Origin: Crambe crambe
Lineage: Eukaryota > Porifera > Demospongiae > Poecilosclerida > Crambeidae
Direction: 5' to 3'
Assembly: GCA_963924555.1 (NCBI GenBank)
Contig: OZ004595.1
Span: 1,364,001-1,428,000, forward strand
DNA: 64,000 nucleotides
Position numbers and translations under genes: made by a program. The number at the start of each line of letters is the position of its first letter. Within the stretch, counting starts at the first letter, position 1. The notes below the pieces were generated by a model, which was not told the DNA's origin, did not search any database, and saw only the letters and a list, made by a program, of their open reading frames with translations. Below are positions 34,207 through 46,661 of the stretch, piece by piece.

Positions 34207-35431
34207 ATGGCTTGTCATCTAGTTAGAAATTTGCCATCTCTACTACTACAGTTGAAGCAAGCTCCATTGCCCAAATCTATTTTTGTAAGCTTTAATAGTT
34301 AATGTGACCTTAGTAGTAGCTGTTAAGCTGTACCAAATGATTTTATTCTAGATGATGGGTTTGTTAAAGGATACTATGGAAGGGAGGCTGCGTGGAGCTA
34401 AGTTCTACACCAACTCCTGGCCCAATTTTTCAGCCATTGTGTGTCAGTGGGAGTATCCTCGAGTATCAGATGTAAGCAACTCATTGGAAAAGAAAGTTTT
34501 TACTAAAAATTATTAATATCTAGGTTGTAGATTTGAGTTGTTATGCTACATCCAGTGAAGCTTTGTTGGAGTTGCTAATGGAAGGGAAATTTCTGACTTG
34601 GGGGAAGAGGCAGTTACTACATGGTATGTTTAGTTAGTGACAGTCTTGCTTAATTATAGCTATTATGATAAGGGGAATGCTTCGAGTTGTTAATGAGTAT
34701 ATTCCACACTTGCCAGTTATTGAGAGAGAACATGCTAACTACTTGATGAAGCATACTAGAGAAGAGAGCTCTAAAGATGAAGGGGGAGGAAGGAGACTTG
34801 TGAGTGATTTCCATGGTGGCTTATACATCTTACCAGAAGCAGCTGTCACTGAATTATGTTTAAACAGGTTTGGATACCGGTAGCTAGACAGTGAAACCTC
34901 CAAATAAGACAACAGAGAGGTTGTTCTCTCTTGGAAGTAAAAAGTCCTTAATGAGTGCATTGTGCTCTTTATCGGGAAGCTTCACTGTATCGATATTATT
35001 AAACTTAATAATCACACAGAACCTGCCCAAGAGGTTACAGATTGGGAAAGTTAGAGCTTTCTCATGCACAAGTACTGGCTGAAAACTATGGCTACCATGT
35101 TGGTTGGGAGAACAATGTTTCATTTTTCAGAGAACGCATCAGAGTGTTTGAAAATGTGGCGGCATTTAGCGAGAAAGATGGCTCCCTCGCTGGATGGAAC
35201 ATGTACTTCCCTGGAAGAGAACATGCTCACTTTTTCACTTTCAAAGAACACAGAAGTAAAGGTCTTGGGTATGCCTTGATAGCAAATCTCTGCAAAATGC
35301 CACTGCCTCACCAAGAAAACTTCCCAACCTGGAGTACTATATCTGACAAGAATCGCAACAATCAATTGATCAATATACTTGGCTTTGTTCATACTGGTTT
35401 CAATGTAGATAGTCTCATAATTGATGTTTGA
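34207..35431 (+). CDS. GLYAT-like N-acyltransferase, copy B
   Basis: Five exons: 34207-34284, 34352-34471, 34524-34623, 34717-34867 and 35020-35431; 286 residues, all GT-AG and in frame. Same exon phases as copy A (0, 0, 1, 2). Landmarks: MACHLVRNLPSLLLQLKQ, FYTNSWPNFSAIVCQWEYP, CYATSSEALLELLMEGKF, SDFHGGLYILPEAA, ENVAAFSEKDGSLAGWNMY, FKEHRSKGLGYALIANLC and LGFVHTGF. A MITE sits in intron 4. It is the first gene of tandem unit 1 and the only fully open GLYAT copy of the array. Confidence 0.82.
34889..34987. mobile_element. MITE, CAGTGG family, in GLYAT intron 4
   Basis: CAGTGAAACCTCCAAAT to GAAGCTTCACTG. The unit 2 copy at about 44902-44985 has lost its right end. Confidence 0.7.
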
Positions 35432-35699
35432 TTGTGTAAATGAAGCAAGATTCATAATGGAGGGGGAAGCTATAGGGGAGGAACTTTCTACATACGACTT
35501 GATGCAGCTTGATCTGAATGATCCAAACCACTGTAGAACTAGTAATGATACTTGAAGTGCTTGAGATAGCACAGTTCTTGTTGCTGCAATTTGAAGATGA
35601 ATGGTGTATAGCTAGCTATTTGGGATACTATAGTTATGACTTTTTATCATTAAAAGTACATCTAGCATTCCAAATAGCTAGCTAGCTACCATCTTAAGC

Positions 35700-35900
35700 T
35701 TGACATAGCTATGTGGAATGTAGGAAAACATATCAACTCAGAATTCCTACATTCCCACATAAATTATGTCAAGCTGGGCAGATCAAACATGCAGAAGTCA
35801 ACACCCTCAAAGAACATCTTGCAGGTGTACAGTAACTACCTTATTGGCATGTCACCAAGTCAGAAATCTACCTTCTCATTCATGTAAACTAACTGCCATG
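35700..35900 (+). pseudogene. Solo GLYAT promoter/exon 1 remnant (unit 1)
   Basis: The block gggcagatcaaacatgcag, caccctcaaagaacatcttg, then ggcatgtcaccaagtcagaa (35847) repeats the sequence that precedes and begins GLYAT exon 1 in copies C to E. It is followed by no further exons. Same remnant at about 45750-45880 and 53860-54010. Confidence 0.7.
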
Positions 35901-36671
35901 AGCGGAAGTTTAATGTAAAGTGAATTCCACAATTCCTAGTTATAAGGGAGAGGGAGTGGCCCATGTTAGCTGGAGGCTGAGATAAGGTTGTTCTTTCTAT
36001 CTCAGACAAAATGAAGCTTGACTTGAATTGACACTAGATCATTACTGAAGAGCCAACTCTGACAAAAGTTAGGGCTAACAAAGTAGCGAGAAACTGTAGT
36101 TACCTACATTCACTGTGTTTACATGATGGAAGTTAGGAGGGATAGATTTCTTGGTCAGAAGAATAATATACCAACTTCTCTAGACCAAAGACTCGGGATG
36201 GATGGGATGAGAGACTCAATTAGTATTGGAGGGATTTCAGAAGGTGTACTAGGCAGCCTTGTGTTGAGTGTCCAAGTAATCTTTGCAGCACTTTCCATTT
36301 TTCAGAAGGCTTCTTGGTAGCTACATCCATTATTAAATTCTTGACACAGCCTATCAGGGAGAGCACATCTTTGTCAACTTTCATTCCCAGTGACTTCTTT
36401 TTTTTTCTTTTGAATCTTGCCTTGATGCCAAAACATCAACAACAGGCAAGGTCCAGTGAGAGGGCTTGCTTGAAGAGCTCTTCTCTTAAGTTAACAGAAG
36501 TGCCCAGTGATAATGAAAGTTTCACTCGGCAGACCATCAACGTTGATTTTGAGTGATTATAGAAGTTAGCTACACACAGTATACCTTGATAGGTAACTTA
36601 TGAAAAAAGTACAAATAGCCAGAACAAAGCCAGTCTTAGATCTTCAAAAAGATCAGAGCTAAGGTATACTG
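35901..36671. other. SIDT-1 downstream region
   Basis: Conserved with 45890-46661 (unit 2) and loosely with 54010-54580 (unit 3). Two plus-strand ORFs here are kept between units 1 and 2 simply because the units are young; unit 3 does not preserve them. Probably 3' UTR and spacer of SIDT. Confidence 0.4.
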
Positions 36672-38551
36672 TTAGAAAATATGGATATCTTTACTGTCAG
36701 TTTCCATTATGCCATCATCCAGAGTAAGAAGAAACTGCAAAGAACAGAGACTTAAATCATTTTTTTGGAGGGGTCTCAAATCAGGATTTATATACCAGGA
36801 AGGTCACAAACATGGCATTGGCCGACAGTAAGTGCCATATATCATGGTAGTCATAAAATCCCAAAAGAGCACAGTCATGATTTTTTTCACGGGACTCAGC
36901 AGGAGTTGTATGCTGCAAGGAATATCAGTTGTGTATTAAGACACGCCAATTCATATCCATTACCTCCCAATTGGTAGGAGTTTTTCCCTTGAAATGCAAC
37001 GAAAATCCCCATAGTACTGCCATACACAACAACAAAAGGAGTGGCAAAATTGTGAAAGTCTCGCCAAAGTAGATCTGGAAATCGAAAGAAATGAGAAGGA
37101 ATAAACCACACTTCATCATGCAGGATCATCAGGGTTAAATTCATATCATGCACTCCCATTTCTCATTATGTGGCTTAGTATAGGGGGAGGTTAGTATAGT
37201 TATCTTGGTTATTGTGGTTATCATAGTCATCTGGTACAAACTACAGCTCATGGCTCTGTCTTGCCAGGTCTACTGTTTCTTCACTTACTTTCTGAGAGAC
37301 ATAAAAAAGAAGAAAGAGCACTAGGTTGGTAATAAATAGTGCCAGGACTGCTGTTGCTATGTCAATTCCCTTGTATCCAATGACTGCATACAACACCCTA
37401 TAGGGGTAAAGTTTCAGGTGAGTTGTGAGGGGTTCATAAGTGCAAAGCTAGAAATAAGTCACTCAATTTGATTGGTCATTATAAAGATTTGGTCAGACAT
37501 TCAGTACCCTGTAATACTTAAAAGTCTTTGGTTGGCCATTTCCAAGGAAACTCACCAAGCCAAATTTAAGAGAAAATGAGAGAACAGTTTGAAAGCACGG
37601 AACTGCCATGGAGTATGAAAATCAAATTTTGAAAGTCAAAGCAAAACAGAGTACTATACTGTTTGTACCTTGTGTTTTGGGCAAGATAAGAAGTATTTCT
37701 TGATTTCTGGGATCGTGGACTTAAGAAGTGATTTACAACCTACAGTAAATGTAGATAAGTCTGTCACATGACTTGGAGGAGATGGTGTCCAACTCACTCC
37801 ATTGATGGAATCTGTAGTATGAGGTGAAGAAGACAAAGATCAGGAGAATCACAATAATGAAGAGAGCAACCCTAACAGGCACGGGTTTTCTCCAGTCATA
37901 ATACTGCAAGATATCACATGACATCCTTAAATAGTCACATGATATGACCTGTACACTTACAATCCCCAGTAGCGTGAATAAGATAATAACTCCAAAGCTC
38001 AAGAAAGCAATGGCAGCTTCTGAATTGAACATAGGATAACGATACTGAATTACCCTCACTATGAGGAGTCCTCCAATGATAAACATGAAGGCAGTATCTG
38101 TGGAGAGAGAGAGAGAGAGTAAGTGGAGATATCATTTAATTCACGTGTAACACATACCAAACTGGAAGTTAAATTGAGTTGGGCAGATGTGGTAAAAGGC
38201 ACTCATAAATCCCTCCAGGATGAGGCCATTTCCCATTGCAAAATAGATGCTGAAGAATGGACGTATTCCATGGCTCTGTGCACAAAACAAAGTGTAGCCA
38301 TGAAGGTATCAGATTGTTATTCTATAGTATGCAATTGTCATGGGGTTTAAAATTTCGTGCTTTTGCAAAAATTGAAGTGTGAAGCATTAGAACCATAAAA
38401 TCTACGAAAATTTTTTAACCCCCATGGAAATTTCCACTATAATGATAACTTGTGGCATCAGTAGCATTTACATCAGTGTAGTTTTTGTCGCGCTTTAAGT
38501 ATTTGCATTTCCTGGGAAGGAAAGAAAGAAAGAGAAGAAGAAGAAGAAGAA

Positions 38552-38600
<49 letters not shown>

Positions 38601-41600
38601 AAAAGAAAATATATACTCTATATACACAATTCAGTCTGTCCCTTGCACTTAGTCATGTGACTCACTTTATCCACGTGATTATGATGAAGAGGAGTCCCAG
38701 TAGGACATACTCAATGTTACTCCAAACATTATTGAAGGCTGTCAAAACCCCCCAGGGGTGGACACACTTGAAGTTGTAATAACATTTATCTTGGTCACCA
38801 CTCAAGTCCATGTTCTGCAGACATTAAATGATTTTTATAGGCCACATTCAATTACATTTTCCTTACATATTGTTCAGAGAGAATGAGCTGGAGTGCAGGC
38901 AGGGCATAAAATATACCCACTGTGACCGTATTCCTGTAAATGGATGTCAAGCTGAAAATTGGGTGTGGTTTGGGAATCAGGCTACCTTTGACCTCTTCTT
39001 GACCCCCGGTCCCCCCTTTCTTACCAGCCATAGTTCCTGTGTCTGTAAAGCTTCTGATCTTCGACCTTATATATATATGGCAGCATTAACTTCTTTTCAT
39101 CCTAGTAATGATATACGAGATAAGTAGCTAAACAAGCAGATAATAAATAATGTATCCACCTCCCCAACAGAGCTATTTTTTAAAATAACCAATTCACAAC
39201 CAAGTGGCTGACAAGGAACCTGAACTAGCCAAATACTAACAGGCCCCCCAGGACCAACAGTTTTACATCCCTTCCAAAGGATGCAGTGTCAGAGACACCT
39301 CCTCAATTGAGGGGTGGAGTTGAGTGGACTCCAGTAGATCTTGCTTGGTAGGAGTGATGGTCTCAACCTGCACTGCAGGTAGAGGTCACCACCATTCCAC
39401 TCGCACCAGCCTTTCCATGGGGTCACCCATCCATGTACTAGTCTCGCATAGCCAGACCTGATTCTTTCCTTTTTCTTGGGGCCCAAGAAAAGGGTCTGGC
39501 TACGCGAGATTATCCACCAGCACTGCTTAACTAGCTTTGTTTACCAGGTGGAGAACAACAGCAGCTATACATGCTGATATTAATTTTCTCACCTCATCCA
39601 CCTTCCCTTCATCAGCACTGCCATCCCCTTAATAAGTAAAAGAACGTACTTTCAAAAGAACCCTTCACTAGCTAGCAATACTTACCACCTTCATTCACCT
39701 TCCCTTCACCAGCACTGCCGTCCCCTTAATAAGTAAACATACTTTCAAAAACCCCTTCACTAGCTAGCAATACTTACCATCTTCATTGATCGACTCATAG
39801 CCAGAAGATTTGTGCTCTCGAATAAGTAAAGTACCATCAAAAAGAACCTTTCTCTAGCTAGCAAAAGTACACTTACTATTTTCAGATGAATTACACTTCT
39901 TGCAACACTTAAGAAGCTTCTCACAACACTCCCGCCATTTTATAGGGGACCAGGAGGGGTCCAGGAACACCTTAAACTTGTCCTTTCTTGAAATCCGGAA
40001 GTACCTAGAGTAAGTGATCAATCATCAGACGGATCAATTACCGGACACTTTTTCTGGCATCTGGTTTATACCAGTACCTATAATTTAGGTATCAAAAGAT
40101 AGCCCATTGAAAACTGATTCAGAATCCTGACTTTCAGTTATGGCTATTAATTCACATAGATTTTATACATCATTAAAGCAGGTGTCCAAAAAAATCAATA
40201 ATCAAAAAAAATTATCATATTTCAGACGGCTACCAGTTTACGGCAGAGTTTTCTAGGTATGATTGTCAAAATTAGAAGACAGAAAGTTCTATCTTTCCCC
40301 TATCTGTGTCTCCATTTATAGAAGTCAAGCTTCAAATACCACTACATTACAAACCTGAACTTAAAGCACTTTCAGCAAAAAATGGGTTGATTAGTAATTT
40401 GACCCTTCACACTGAAATTCAACACCACCAGTGGAATCAGCATCCCCTTTTTGCCTATTGTAACAATTTTCGTAACTAAACTATGAACAGTTATGATATT
40501 ATGAATAATTGTTCACATTTTCTCAATTTTTACATGGCTAGATCATGACAGTAACAATAGTACAATTTATTTTCGGGACTTGAAACTTTGGGTATATCAC
40601 ATTCAGAACACTGGTGGTGTTGAGTCTGGCTTATATTCAGTGTGAAGGGTCAAATTACTAATCAACCCATTTTTTTGCTGTCTGAATATTGATTACCTAA
40701 AAGTGCCTTTAAGTTCAGGTTTGTAATGCAGTGGTATTTGAAGCTTGACTTCTATAAATGGAGACACAGATAGGGGAAGGATAGAACTTCCTGTCTTCCA
40801 ATTTTGACAATCATACCTAGAAAACTCTGCCGTAAACTGGTAGCCGTCTGAAATATGATAATTTTTTTTATTATTGATTTTCTCGGACACTTGCTTTAAT
40901 GATGTATAAAATCTATATGAATTAACAACCATGACTGAAAGTCAGGATTCTGAATCAGTTTTTAATGGGCTATCTTTTGATACCTAAATCGTAGGTTCTG
41001 GTATAAACCAGATGCTAGAAAAAGTGTCTGGTAATTGATCCGTCTGATAATTGATCACTTACTCTATGATACATACATCATGTGTTCCAGACAGTGGTCA
41101 TGTGACATGCAGACTTACATATGAGGCAGGCATAGTGAGTAGAGGCAGTAGCTCACAATCACCAACAGATATATCACAAATATGATGAAAGGGAAAAAGA
41201 TGGCAAATATGAATTTAGAAACTGGATCGGATTGGAATGAAGAATAGGAATGAAAAATGTATGTTATGGAATGTGATTTTTTAAATTACTAGGTTCCTGT
41301 TTCCTGATGACAAAGGTGATGTTCTGCTTAAAGAGGATTTCTTCTGCAAGGAACAGAAGCACTCATCCCATGCCAGAAAGCCACACCCCTTCCCTTGCTC
41401 TCTCACCTGTGCTATTTGGGAGTTGCATGTTTAGCAATGGTGAACTGTGACAGTAGGAATCATCCACAGTGATAAACACCAGTACAATCTCATCTCCCAA
41501 CACACTTTTCTGTTGAAAGTGAAGTGGTAATGATGTAGTCAGGATTTGGTTACATGGAGAAAGAGTCACGATAGGTTTGAACCATTTAACTGATGTGTTC

Positions 41601-43928
41601 CAACTTTCACCTAGCTACCTACCTACCTTTACTGTGAGGAATGCAGATTTACTCATGGACTGGAAGATACCTCGATACCTGACAAGCTTCTTCAACAAGT
41701 CATTGACAGGCAAGTCATTGACAGGACACTATGTATGTACATCAAATAGTGCATGTACATCATTGAAGAGAAGAGGAATACTGACTGGTATGTAAGTAAA
41801 TTAGACTTACTAGATTCCTTTGAACTGACACAAATACACAGATGTCACTCTCTGTGTGAGCATCGACAGTCACAGCCTCCACATCACTCGGAAACTTGAA
41901 GTAGTAAATCTGCAACACATGCATTACAATTATCAAACCATGAAATCAAAAAGGGACATCTTATTGCTGTGTTATGTATGTGCACATTACATGGAAGGTA
42001 CTTGCCTGAGGAGCAGCTGCTGCCACTACAGATTCATTCAAGCTATAATACGCCACTTGAGTAGACACAGATTCATTCAAGCTGTAAAATGCAAACCAGA
42101 AGAGATGCATTGCAGGTTGGTTGTCAAGAAGGTTGGGGGAATAGGTGGTTCTATGGTTTACACAACTGCATGGATTGAATGGACATGAAAGGACCATGTT
42201 TCTTAGGTCCTCATAAGCCACTACCTATTTCTCATTATGGACAACCATCCTGAAATCTATAGTAGAGGTGGTCAGTATTATCACTGAATGGACTTTCCTC
42301 ATAAGTAGAAAATTACTCTACTTGATGTGTCAGCAAATAACTGTCTCACCACTTCGGAACTTCCCCTTACACATCCACTTACCTTATTACGAAGTGAGGA
42401 ACTATCTCTACCTTCAAGTTGTACTGCACAGGATGGATGGAGCTGGTAGAGACGTCGATGTACAGGAGGCTCTGAGTCTCATTTTCTCCAGAGTCCAGTA
42501 AATCAGTGACATTGATGGGACACATGGTATGATTCACTTGGTTTAAATGTCTGAGATAAAAGAGGGTATAAGGAGGGGAGGAGCCATGGAGGCAACCTTT
42601 GTACTACAGTGGTGGATCCAGGAAAATTTAAAAGGGGGATTCGGTTCTTTTTCCAATCTGAGCGTGCACAAAAATTTTAAAAACCATGCCCACTTTTCGT
42701 GACCACGCCCATTACTTAATAACTGACGCAGCATATCGAGAAAAAAAAATCTAGTCCACGAGGAAGGCTCATCCTTCGAGGGAGATTAGCAAGCGTTCTA
42801 AGATCTGGAAGGGGGTTCGTCCAAACCCTACGAACCTACTCTAAATCCGCCAGTGTACTAGCCCACAACAAAACCCCCCAACTGATTATCTAAAGTCATC
42901 TGGAGAAGACTCACCCTTGTGGGTCAAAGGGGACATTCCAAGAGACAACTCCAGTGGTTCTCTCTCTGGTCTGCCTGGTGATAAACACTACAGGAGCTTC
43001 TGCCTGATCAGAACTGGTGTTTGCATCTATCCAAGATATAATACGAAGCCCCTAATTTAAAGAAGAAGAAAAACCATCGTCAACTTTAGCTACATAGGGG
43101 GAGGAAGGTCATCTATTTGGAGGAAGGGGGGCTGAATATAATAAAAGTGTGACCACACTAGCATCCATCTAGGGGCATGCTTCCCCAGGATTTTAAGCCT
43201 CATTGGATTGGATCTGGTGCATTCTTGGTTCTAGGGTGATGTCTCAATTCCCACTGAATATTATAGCTTGTTAGCTAGCTAACTACTTTTAAGCTGCCTA
43301 AAAATACAAACAAACAAAAAAACAACAACAATAACAACAACAAAAAGAAGCAGTTACACTTGTTAAGAACATGATGTCACAATCCATCATTTTTGAGGGG
43401 GTTCACAGCCCCCACCTTCTGAATATTGGGAGGGCTCTAGCCCCTCCAGCCCCACCTTTCGTCACCAATCTGTATGACAGTAGCAAAGCCATACAATTCC
43501 TGAAACTTTGCCCAGCTTGCACTGCCTAACAGTTGTAGAACTAAAAATCAACTATAACTGTGCCAACTGATTCATTTGGTGTTTGAGTAGTTAGTACATT
43601 TATTAAGCTACTGCTGTGTATGAGTTTCTAGCTCCGGAATCACTACTACTACCTACAGACTGAGATCATAGATTATGTTGAGATGGATAGCTAATACAAT
43701 ACCTTATAACCATTCACTTACTATGGTCTGCGCCTCCTCTGAAATGTTGCATAGAGTTAAGTTGAGCTGGACCGCGTAAATGTTGTTCTTGTGATAGGAG
43801 ACTGTGTCTTTTATCTCATTGCTGCATGGATTTATGGAGTAGTAGGTGTAGGTGGGATTAGTGCATCCCACGTTACTCCACCACGCAGCAAGCACAATCA
43901 GAACAAAAAGCAATCTCCTCGATTTCAT
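36672..43928 (-). CDS. SID-1 family transmembrane protein, copy 1
   Basis: Minus strand, about 23 exons; the first three are 43722-43928, 42915-43051 and 42383-42550, the last 36672-36734. Signal peptide ([17 protein letters not shown]), a large extracellular region with family blocks ([35 protein letters not shown]), TM1, a Cys-rich cytosolic loop built of micro-exons, then ten TMs. SIDT signatures: [47 protein letters not shown] with [31 protein letters not shown] and [11 protein letters not shown]. The Ser/His/Asp and HxxxH residues of the CREST hydrolase-like site are kept. Family role: dsRNA import and cholesterol handling in endolysosome or plasma membrane. Oddities: a 1-nt gap near 41272 (TTTTTT versus 7 nt in the other copies) shifts frame just before TM1, and a 1-kb foldback lies at the next acceptor. 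Confidence 0.88.
39440..39512. mobile_element. 70-bp foldback inside SIDT copies
   Basis: GTCTCGCATAGCCAGACC ... GGTCTGGCTACGCGAGAT hairpin, also at about 49349-49415 and 57436-57508. It predates the unit duplications. Located in an intron near the loop exons. Confidence 0.8.
40008..41064. mobile_element. Foldback element in SIDT-1, absent from units 2 and 3
   Basis: Starts GAGTAAGTGATCAAT and ends ATTGATCACTTACTC, with arms of about 430-450 bp separated by roughly 170 bp. It is flanked by TA on both sides (40006-40007 and 41065-41066); units 2 and 3 carry a single TA at the equivalent point. It has no coding capacity. It sits directly before the acceptor of the loop exon starting at 40004, with the TA of the acceptor TAG as target. 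Confidence 0.85.
42602..42858. mobile_element. MITE in SIDT intron, shared by units 1 and 2
   Basis: Ends TACAGTGGTGGATCCAGGA and TAAATCCGCCAGTGTA. Repeated at about 51383-51650 (unit 2) but absent at the equivalent site in unit 3 (about 59450-59490). Confidence 0.75.
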
Positions 43929-44183
43929 GATTTTTGTGAGCCGATTCCCTCAGCGCATGCGTGAAGAGATCCTCGATCGCGCGTGCGCGTGCAACTGGAG
44001 CTCCAATTATAGCTAATTAGCTAAACTTTTACCCAGAAATATCTCAAATTCTCAACTACATTCCACATATGTCAAGCTTGATCTGGGCAGATCAAACCTT
44101 CAGAAATCACCACCCTCAAAGAACATCTTGCAGGTGTGGCTATAGCTAGCTAGCTCAGCCTAGCTGGCTACAGTGAATACCTC
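43929..44183. promoter_or_regulatory. Divergent promoter SIDT-1 / GLYAT-C
   Basis: Contains GCGCATGCGT (43953-43962) and cgcgcgtgcgcgtgcaac (43978-43995), both NRF1-like, 25-70 bp upstream of the SIDT ATG, and the conserved GLYAT-proximal block gtcaagcttgatctgggcag. The same arrangement recurs at the two other divergent pairs. Confidence 0.55.
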
Positions 44184-45423
44184 ATGGCATGTCACCAAGT
44201 CAGAAATCTACCTTCTCTATTCCACCAATTGAAACGTGCTCCATTATGTAAGCTAAATGCCACAAGCACAGTAATGTAGTTAATGATAATTATAATGATA
44301 TAAATGATAATAATAGTAGATGATGGATTTGTTAAAGGACACCATGGAAGGAAAGCTGGGTGGAGCTAAGTTCTACACCAACTCCTGGCCCAATTTTTCA
44401 GCCATAGTGTGTCAGTGGGAGTATCCTCGAGTATCAGATGTAAGCAACTCGTTGGAAAAGAAAGTTTTTACTAAAAATTATTACTATGACGACAATATCT
44501 AGGTTGTAGATTTGAGTTGTTATGCTACATCCAGTGAAGCTTTGTTGGAGTTGCTAATGGAAGGGAAATTTCTGACTTGGGGGAAGAGGCAGTTACTACA
44601 TGGTATGTTTAGTTAGTGACAGTCTTGCTTAATTATAGCTATTATGATAAGGGGAATGCTTCGAGTTGTTAATGAGTAGGACCCCAAGGATTATTGCCTC
44701 TCTTCATGTATATTCCACACTTGCCAGTTATTGAGAGAGAACATGCTAACTACTTGATGAAGCATACTAGAGAAGAGAGCTCTAAAGATGAAGGGGGAGG
44801 AAGGAGACTCGTGAGTGATTTCCATGGTGGCTTATACATCTTACCAGAAGCAGCTGTCACTGAATTATGTTTAAACAGGTTTGGATACCGGTAGCTAGAC
44901 AGTGAAACCTCCAAATAAGACAACAGAGAGGTTGTTCTCTCTTGGAAGTAAAAAGTCCTTAATGAGTGCATTGTGCACTGTATCAATATTATTAAACTTA
45001 ATAATCACACAGAACCTGCCCAAGAGGTTACAGATTGGGAAAGCTAGAGCTTTCTCATGCACAAGTACTGGCTGAAACTATGGCTACCATGTTGGTTGGG
45101 AGAACAATGTTTCATTTTTCAGAGAACGCATCAGAGTGTTTGAAAATGTGGCGGCATTTAGCGAGAAAGATGGCTCCCTCGCTGGATGGAACATGTACTT
45201 CCCTGGAAGAGAACATGCTCACTTTTTCACTTTCAAAGAACACAGAAGTAAAGGTCTTGGGTATGCCTTGATAGCAAATCTCTGCAAAATGCCACTGCCT
45301 CACCAAGAAAACTTCCCAACCTGGAGTACTATATCTGACAAGAATCGCAACAATCAATTGATCAATATACTTGGGTTTGTTCATACTGGTTTCAATGTAG
45401 ATAGTCTCATAATTGATGTTTGA
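44184..45423 (+). pseudogene. GLYAT-like copy C (broken)
   Basis: Near-identical to copy B. A 14-nt deletion at the end of exon 1 (ctccattatgtaag instead of ctccattgcccaag...) moves the donor out of phase, and one A is missing in exon 5 (GGCTGAAACTATGG near 45070 versus GGCTGAAAACTATGG in B). Exons 2 to 4 are open. Two independent frame lesions make it a probable pseudogene; the C-terminal ORF (45136-45423) still encodes the acyl-CoA loop. Confidence 0.75.
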
Positions 45424-46661
45424 TTGTGTAAATGAAGCAAGATTCATAATGGAGGGGGAAGCTATAGGGGAGGAACTTTCTACATACGACTTGACGCAGC
45501 TTGATCTTAATGATCCAAACCACTGTAGAACTACTAATGATACTTGAAGTGCTTGAGATAGCACAGTTCTTGTTAATTGCTGCAATTTGAAGATGAATGG
45601 TGTATAGCTAGCTATTTGGGATACTATAGTTATGACTTTTTCTTATCATTAAAAGTACATCTAGCATTCCAAATAGCTAGCTACCATCTTAAGCTTGACA
45701 TAGCTATGTGGAATGTAGGAAAACATATCAACTCAGAATTCCTACATTCCACATAATGTCAAGCTGGGCAGATCAAACATGCAGAAGTCAACACCCTCAA
45801 AGAACATCTTGCAGGTGTACAGTAACTACCTCATTGGCATGTCAGAAATCTACCTTCTCATTCATGTAAACTAAATGCCATGAGCGGAAGTTTAATGTAA
45901 GGTGAATTCCACAATTCCTAGTTATAAGGGAGAGGGAGCGGCCCATGTTAGCTGGAGGCTGAGATAAGGTAATACAACTTGTTCTTTCAATCTAAGACAA
46001 AATGAAGCTTGACTTGAATTGACACTAGATCATTACTGAAGAGCCAACTCTGACAAAAGCTAGGGCTAACAAAGCAGTGAGAGAAACTGTAGTTACCTAC
46101 ATTCACTGTGTTTACATGATGGAAGTTAGGAGGGATAGATTTCTTGGTCAGAAGAATATACCAACTTCTCTAGACCAAAGACTCGGGATGCATGGGATGA
46201 GAGACTCAATTAGTATTGGAGGGATTTCAAAAGGTGTACTAGGCAGCCTTGCATTGAGTGTCCAAGTAATCTTTGCAGCACTTTCCATTTTTCAGAAGGC
46301 TTCTTGGTAGCTACATCCATTATTAAATTCTTGACACAGCCTATCAGGGAGAGCACATCTTTGTCAACTTTCATTCCCAGTGACTTCTTTTTTTTTCTTT
46401 TGAATCTTGCCTTGATGCCAAAACATCAACAACAGGCAAGGTCCAGTGAGAGGGCTTGCTTGAAGAGCTCTTCTCTTAAGTTAACAGAAGTGCCCAGTGA
46501 TAATGAAAGTTTCACTCGGCAGACCATCAACGTTGATTTTGAGTGATTATAGAAGTTAGCTACACACGGTATACCTTGATAGGTAACTTATGAAAAAAGT
46601 ACAAATAGCCAGAACAAAGCCAGTCTTAGATCTTCAAAAAGATCAGAGCTAAGGTATACTG

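Noticed and set aside
36123-36556. Small plus-strand genes conserved in units 1 and 2
   Set aside because: Conservation follows from the recent duplication; unit 3 does not keep the frames, and no domain or intron is seen.
36672-38300. Separate multi-pass membrane gene
   Set aside because: The hydrophobic ORFs ([14 protein letters not shown] and neighbours) are TM5-TM7 exons of SIDT-1, with matching splice phases and order.
39270-39380. End of the SIDT gene at the stop after the VETITPT exon
   Set aside because: The in-frame TAA follows a usable phase-0 donor (GAGGAG|GTGTCT), and downstream exons continue the SIDT family sequence through TM2-TM11 to a family-typical C-terminus.
39289-39486. 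ORF with MGPKKKER start in the SIDT locus
   Set aside because: It reads through the 70-bp foldback hairpin and the reverse frame of a loop exon; not maintained between units.
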